From positions 15,083,264-15,147,263 of the forward strand of contig JANAVB010031417.1 in NCBI GenBank assembly GCA_029216955.1: a stretch of 64,000 bases of DNA. Reading direction: 5' to 3'. The position numbers and the translations under genes are program-made. The notes below the pieces were generated by a model, which saw nothing but the letters and a program-made list of their open reading frames with translations, did no database searches and was not told the origin of the DNA. Shown piece by piece: positions 61,601 to 64,000 of this stretch; the first letter of the stretch is position 1; each line of letters begins with the position of its first letter. This DNA comes from Iris pallida (taxonomy: Eukaryota; Streptophyta; Magnoliopsida; Asparagales; Iridaceae).

Positions 61601-63369
61601 ATAACCTAGAAAAGACTTAAATAATACTTAATCTAACCAAAATTAATATTTTGTTGACTATTTTGGTGTCCAAGTAATAAAGCTTCCTTGGACCCCAACT
61701 GGTCAACTGGTTACACAACCGGGATCTCCTATATTTCTACATCTAGGTTTCATGGCAAGGCCTTCTCTCATTCGTAGTGTTAAACTTGCATACCAATTTG
61801 GTTGTGGCACGGGTGGGGTGGGCGACAACATGTTGACACTCGATGATGAAAACTTTGCTAATTTTATTATGGAGCTCTTTTGCTTACCCCTTTTTTATGG
61901 GAGAATGGATTTTGACCCACCGATGATGATATATTACATATTTCGTCACAAGTCCCCTTGACAAGTTCAGGCCTCAACTGGAATTGGGCCAAGTAAAAAA
62001 AAATTCAAGCACAAGTCTATGTTTAAGATTGCATCCAGTGGCAAAACAGGAATTGTGAAGAGAAATTCTCGTAATAGTTAAACTATAGTAGTAATTTGGT
62101 GAGATGCATCCACGATCTTATCAAAGGATTCATTTCCCTAGAGTTTTGAGTAGTGGAATAAACAATCCTAGGTAAAGAAGTTCAGGGTAGAGATAATTGC
62201 CTTCTATTCGATGTCGCATCTTCAAATTTAAGCTTATGACTATTGGAACTGGATTCACGGACAGTCCAAAATCAATGTTATCTGCATACTGTGTCCTTGT
62301 TGGAAACGTATCAGATGTTCCAAAATATGCCAAAATCCAAACTATGTTCCTGTCACTATGCCCTTGTCCTGTCCATGCAACATAACTAGTAAAGCAACCG
62401 ATACTGGGCTTTAGAGCTTATATTTATATGGAAATTACCTGAAGCTTGAGTCAGAAGTCAGCATCTAATATGAGCACAATGGCTGTGAGGTGATACTTTG
62501 GATAGATTCACAAACATACACTACTATCAAGCCCAGCTGTATTTGTTGGGTCAAGCAAACTTGTTTGAGCAAGTTATACGGTAACTAATTAATAACACTT
62601 ACTATAAGTCACATTCCTAATAATGATACTATAATTAGCTTCAAGATACTACTTTCGTTCCTTGATTAACTGCATGAGCATGAGCTTGATCAAATTCTCA
62701 GACATGCCGGTTCTAGAGACTAGAAGTGAATATAGCACATGTTATAATCAGATGGTCATCTCAGCAATTGAATATTGAGAATTTTAAATTTAGCTTCTCT
62801 GGCTTCATACACTCTTCTTATTTGAACTTACCTTTTTGCTCATGGTGCGTGCGCGCAGTCCTATATTTGCAGAAATTGTTCCTGAGAGATCGAGGACAAG
62901 CATCTATGCACTTTCTAAATCAGTTGAGTCCTTAGTTTCATCATTTGCACTTCCTGCTGTTGGAATTTTGGCAGACGCTTATGGCTATAAACCTGTTCCT
63001 GAAGGCTCAATGGAGGTTCACAGCTTTGAGATGGATCGGAAAAATGCTGCCTCCCTTGCCAAGGCAATATGCACTGCAATAACTATCCCAATGTCTGTGT
63101 GTTGCCTTCTTTACTCCTTCCTTTACTGCACATACCCACGAGACAAAGAGAGGGCGGAAATGCACTCTTTGATGGAGTCCGAAATGCAGCATGTAGACTT
63201 AGAACGTTCTCGTGACACAGAGGACATTTCTCAATACCAGTCGTGTGAATCTCTTAAGAGAAGGACATTGACTGACATGGCTTATAGGGAAGAAGACACT
63301 GGCATGGATGATGATGATGAGCACGCACTGCTTTCTCGTCAAGTGGTTGCTAAGAATGAAAGGGATTAA
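46871..63369 (+). CDS. Major facilitator superfamily transporter, three exons
   Basis: Exons 46871-47167, 59133-59878 and 62859-63369 join to 1554 bp, 517 residues. Exon 1 ends in phase 0 before GTCCCT. Exon 2 starts after TGTGCAG and ends AACAA before GTAGGT. Exon 3 starts after GCGCAG. The protein fits the plant MFS group with ERADEMLLPAVYKEVG, GSLTLFRTLVQSACYPLA and HNRCHVIAAGAFLWAVATFL in exon 1. Exon 2 has SRAFNGIGLALVAPSIQSL and DRGSAFGWLQ (the MFS loop motif), then several membrane segments. Exon 3 has FAEIVPERSRTSIYAL, a last membrane helix ending YPRDKERAEMHSL, and an acidic cytoplasmic tail (MDDDDEH). Members resemble spinster-like and UNE2-like MFS proteins; the substrate is not evident. 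Exon 1 is GC-rich, exon 3 is not. The frame is intact, so the gene is probably functional. Confidence 0.92.
47395..47565. repeat. Fold-back repeat near the start of intron 1
   Basis: The left arm, with CTAACCATCCCTATTTT and TAATTACATGGGCC, pairs with the right arm, whose complement reads ACTATCCATATTTTGAAAA and TAATTACACGG. A direct copy, CTAACCGTCCCTATTTT, is at 47473. It resembles a MITE; ends not resolved. Confidence 0.45.
48366..50155. mobile_element. MULE-like element with multi-copy inverted ends
   Basis: The left end (TTTATGAAATGCCC, then AACCCACCGCT, then CGTGCCCAGAATTAGAG) reappears inverted on the right (GGCATTTCATAAAA, GCGGGTGGGC, AATTCTGGGC). Each end has two tandem copies of the terminal unit. 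No transposase is found, so it is non-autonomous. Long subrepeated ends suggest a Mutator-like element, but I found no convincing 9-bp duplication and the outer limits are approximate. It encloses the palindrome array. Confidence 0.55.
48845..49692. repeat. Array of about 27 palindromic ACGGAGAATG/CATTCTCCGT units
   Basis: The core unit is ACGGAGAATG, 0-2 bases, CATTCTCCGT, a near-perfect dyad. Units are separated by short AT-rich linkers of a few kinds (GTTAAATAAA, CTTAATTTAC, GTAATTTAGC). A longer module containing CATTTCAGTGTTAAAACGCA recurs about six times. Any linker flanked by two half-units can also form a hairpin, so the whole 0.85 kb is self-complementary at several registers. Short frames on either strand are by-products. 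Confidence 0.93.
50290..50951. mobile_element. MITE-like element with 20-bp inverted ends
   Basis: Starts GGTCTGCTTAGATTGTGGG and its complement end reads GGTCTGCTTGGATTGAGGG. The 5-bp duplication TTTAG is at 50285-50289 and 50952-50956. Length 662 bp, no coding region. A second inner pair of similar words lies at 50880-50910. Superfamily not assigned. Confidence 0.72.
50957..52949 (+). other. Unclassified intron DNA, partly retrotransposon-like
   Basis: Contains a GC-rich repeat block (51228-51420), then a plant-type TATA (CTATTTATAGAG, about 51523-51534) and CT-rich leader DNA (51535-51800). This looks like a solo LTR or an LTR fragment, but I could not find its ends. TGGCATCAGAGCC at 52658-52670 resembles a Copia primer site. 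The rest is AT-rich with nothing recognised. Confidence 0.4.
51228..51300 (+). repeat. GCCAG(T/C)TTGCG repeats
   Basis: Six or so units of GCCAGTTTGC, GCCAGCTTGCG and close variants, followed by GCGCGC-rich DNA. Open frames on all sides here come from its composition. Confidence 0.65.
52950..52985. repeat. TA microsatellite at the LINE 3' end
   Basis: About 18 TA dinucleotides at the downstream end of the LINE, mirrored by a TA run at 58609-58655 at its 5' end. Confidence 0.9.
53072..56601 (-). pseudogene. LINE ORF2: endonuclease, reverse transcriptase, zf-RVT
   Basis: Begins MSVLAWNIRGG directly after the ORF1 stop. A run of seven G (plus-strand C, about 56572-56580) shifts the frame, after which CDIAILLETKIRG continues the endonuclease, with MGDFNA and TSDHSPI further on. 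Then come TAA 55796-55798, the RT domain (NKAPGPDGFSSGFFK, DLRKAYDTVN, GLRQGDPLSPYLF, YADDLLVLL), TAG 54119-54121, a TGA near 54005, and a zf-RVT domain (AYRLLRGRLMTRDRLL, CVLCNEDDESMEHLFFVC). The last two stops fit Trp codons changed by G to A. The frame is the same throughout after the shift. ORF2 is therefore defective. Confidence 0.93.
56602..58608 (-). CDS. LINE ORF1, nucleic-acid-binding protein with Gly-rich N-terminus
   Basis: An open 668-codon frame. The first 170 or so residues are mostly Gly with Pro and Thr, encoded by long plus-strand C runs, whose length makes the frame fragile. The middle (FGLAEDVSRILQGGPWSFDG, PIWVRFPEFPVKYWS) matches the DUF4283-type RNA-binding domain of plant L1 ORF1. 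A CX2CX4HX4C knuckle follows (CSHCECFGHPTSAC, about 57120-57165). The C-terminus is polar. The stop TAG is immediately followed by the ORF2 ATG. ORF1 is intact although ORF2 is not. Confidence 0.85.
58609..58655. repeat. TA microsatellite at the LINE 5' end
   Basis: About 22 TA dinucleotides, starting one base after the ORF1 ATG on the minus strand. Confidence 0.9.
58656..58890 (+). mobile_element. Copia fragment: LTR end, primer-binding site, start of gag leader
   Basis: CTCTTTTACA ends an LTR at 58710 and is followed at once by TGGTATCAGAGC (58711-58722), the classical initiator-Met tRNA site of plant Copia elements. A leader with repeated ATGGCC(A/G)ACTCCACCTCCAT follows until similarity fades near 58890. 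No gag or pol is left. Confidence 0.75.
60224..61368. mobile_element. Fold-back element A1 in intron 2
   Basis: Left end AGAAGTATAAGA, AGAGGTCA, GGTAAACCGGTTGTATAAC. Its inverted copy on the right reads (complement) AGAAGTATAAGAGGTCAACT, GGTAAACCGGTTATATAACC. It is split by a solo LTR (60401-61296). No coding region; family unassigned, MULE-like by its long ends. Confidence 0.6.
60401..61296 (+). mobile_element. Solo LTR in intron 2
   Basis: TGTTGGTGC...GAAAACA with the 5-bp duplication TCTAG at 60396-60400 and 61297-61301. Length 896 bp. A TATA box TATAAATA lies at 60879-60886. No interior or second LTR, so it results from LTR-LTR recombination. Copia-like by size and ends (inference). Confidence 0.85.
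61369..61750. mobile_element. Fold-back element A2 in intron 2
   Basis: Directly follows A1. The left arm (GTATAAGAGGTCAACCG, then GTTGACTGGTTGGGGTCCAA) pairs with the right arm (CTTGGACCCCAACTGGTCAAC, split here as two words). The right arm also resembles the left end of A1 over about 170 bp, so A1 and A2 belong to one family. Confidence 0.55.
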
Positions 63370-64000
63370 ACTTTTCCATTGTCATTGAACGTCATCTGGA
63401 AGTACAAAATCATGCTTAGAGGAATAGTTTTGAGCAGAGCAGGCTCAGTGGTGGATGGAAGTTTGCTGGTGGAAAGTAGTAATCACTGCTTGATTGCATG
63501 ATGGAACGTATGCCTCACTAAGAAAAATGATCAGCATGTATCCTGGTTATATATTACACAAGGTTCTTCAAACATATAATACCTTGTATAGTCACTGACA
63601 GTTGCATTTTTTAGAAGTAGCATCGCCAACTATTATGCCGGTATGCCAGTTCTTACTCCTCGTCCAGTTGGAATATTTCTCCTATAAGTATACAAATTTT
63701 ATAGAAGATTAATATAGTAGCAGGAAATCAAATTTTCGTTTGAAGCGTTATGCGCGTCTTGTTTAGAGAATCATTGATGTAAACTATCTAAAGAACATCT
63801 CAGTTGTTATATGCTTTAATTGATTTACTCCAATGCATAACTTCCAATGCCCTCTTTGAGTAGTATTTTCTTTTTGGGTAATTTCAAATTATTCAACTTG
63901 ACAATGTCCTTGATCAAATTGCTCCGAATTCCCACAGAACTGTTTATGAAGTAATTACTAATTTGTTTTGAAACTGTTGGTACATCATTTGTATGAGATG
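63370..64000 (+). other. 3' UTR and downstream flank of the MFS gene
   Basis: AT-rich, no further gene seen. A precise polyadenylation site cannot be placed from sequence alone. Confidence 0.6.

Larger units (their letters stand above)
59879..62858 (+). other. Intron 2 of the MFS gene (about 3 kb)
   Basis: Bounded by GTAGGT and GCGCAG. 59879-60220 and 61751-62858 show no gene or repeat that I recognise; the short frame at 61752-61961 lacks any support. Confidence 0.85.

Overview
The window is nuclear DNA of a flowering plant, probably a monocot or another large-genome angiosperm. Exon 1 of the only host gene is very GC-rich while its other exons are not, and most of the rest is retrotransposon DNA. 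No rRNA, tRNA or CRISPR feature was recognised.

Left part (1-45204): a stack of nested mobile elements in which most insertion ends can be read to the base. E1 (before 1 to 7440) is a Ty3/gypsy-type element that carries only gag between LTRs of about 3.9 kb. E4 (8133-40634, minus strand, target duplication ATTTG) is a second gag-only element. Its left LTR was split by E2 (9179-28986, duplication AGTCA), which has 3.5-kb LTRs and a 572-bp non-coding interior, and later by a CACTA DNA transposon (30046-34022, duplication AAT). E2's 3' LTR was in turn split by E3 (16045-28239, minus strand, duplication CACCA). E3 is the only element here with recognisable gag, protease, RT, RNase H and integrase. 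It looks like the Tat/Ogre lineage and also carries an antisense gene with its own TATA box. E4's right LTR holds a 288-bp LTR-like insert (E5, duplication ATAAT) with a 30-bp perfect terminal inverted repeat. E1 and E4 seem to sit inside an older, unusually CpG-rich element (E6), whose 3' LTR is 41804-44468. E6 apparently lies in the LTR of a still older element (E7, ending at 45204).

Right part (45205-64000): one host gene on the plus strand, a plant major facilitator superfamily transporter of 517 residues in three exons (46871-47167, 59133-59878, 62859-63369). Intron 1 is about 12 kb. It holds a fold-back repeat, a MULE-like element containing about 27 palindromic units, a 662-bp MITE-like element with a TTTAG duplication, an antisense L1-type LINE inserted in a TA microsatellite, and a Copia fragment with an initiator-methionine-type primer site. 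Intron 2 (about 3 kb) holds fold-back elements split by a solo LTR (60401-61296, duplication TCTAG).

Most transposon coding regions are broken. Stop codons mostly replace Gln, Arg or Trp codons, as expected from deamination of methylated cytosine. The transporter reading frame is intact, so the gene is probably functional despite its enlarged introns.
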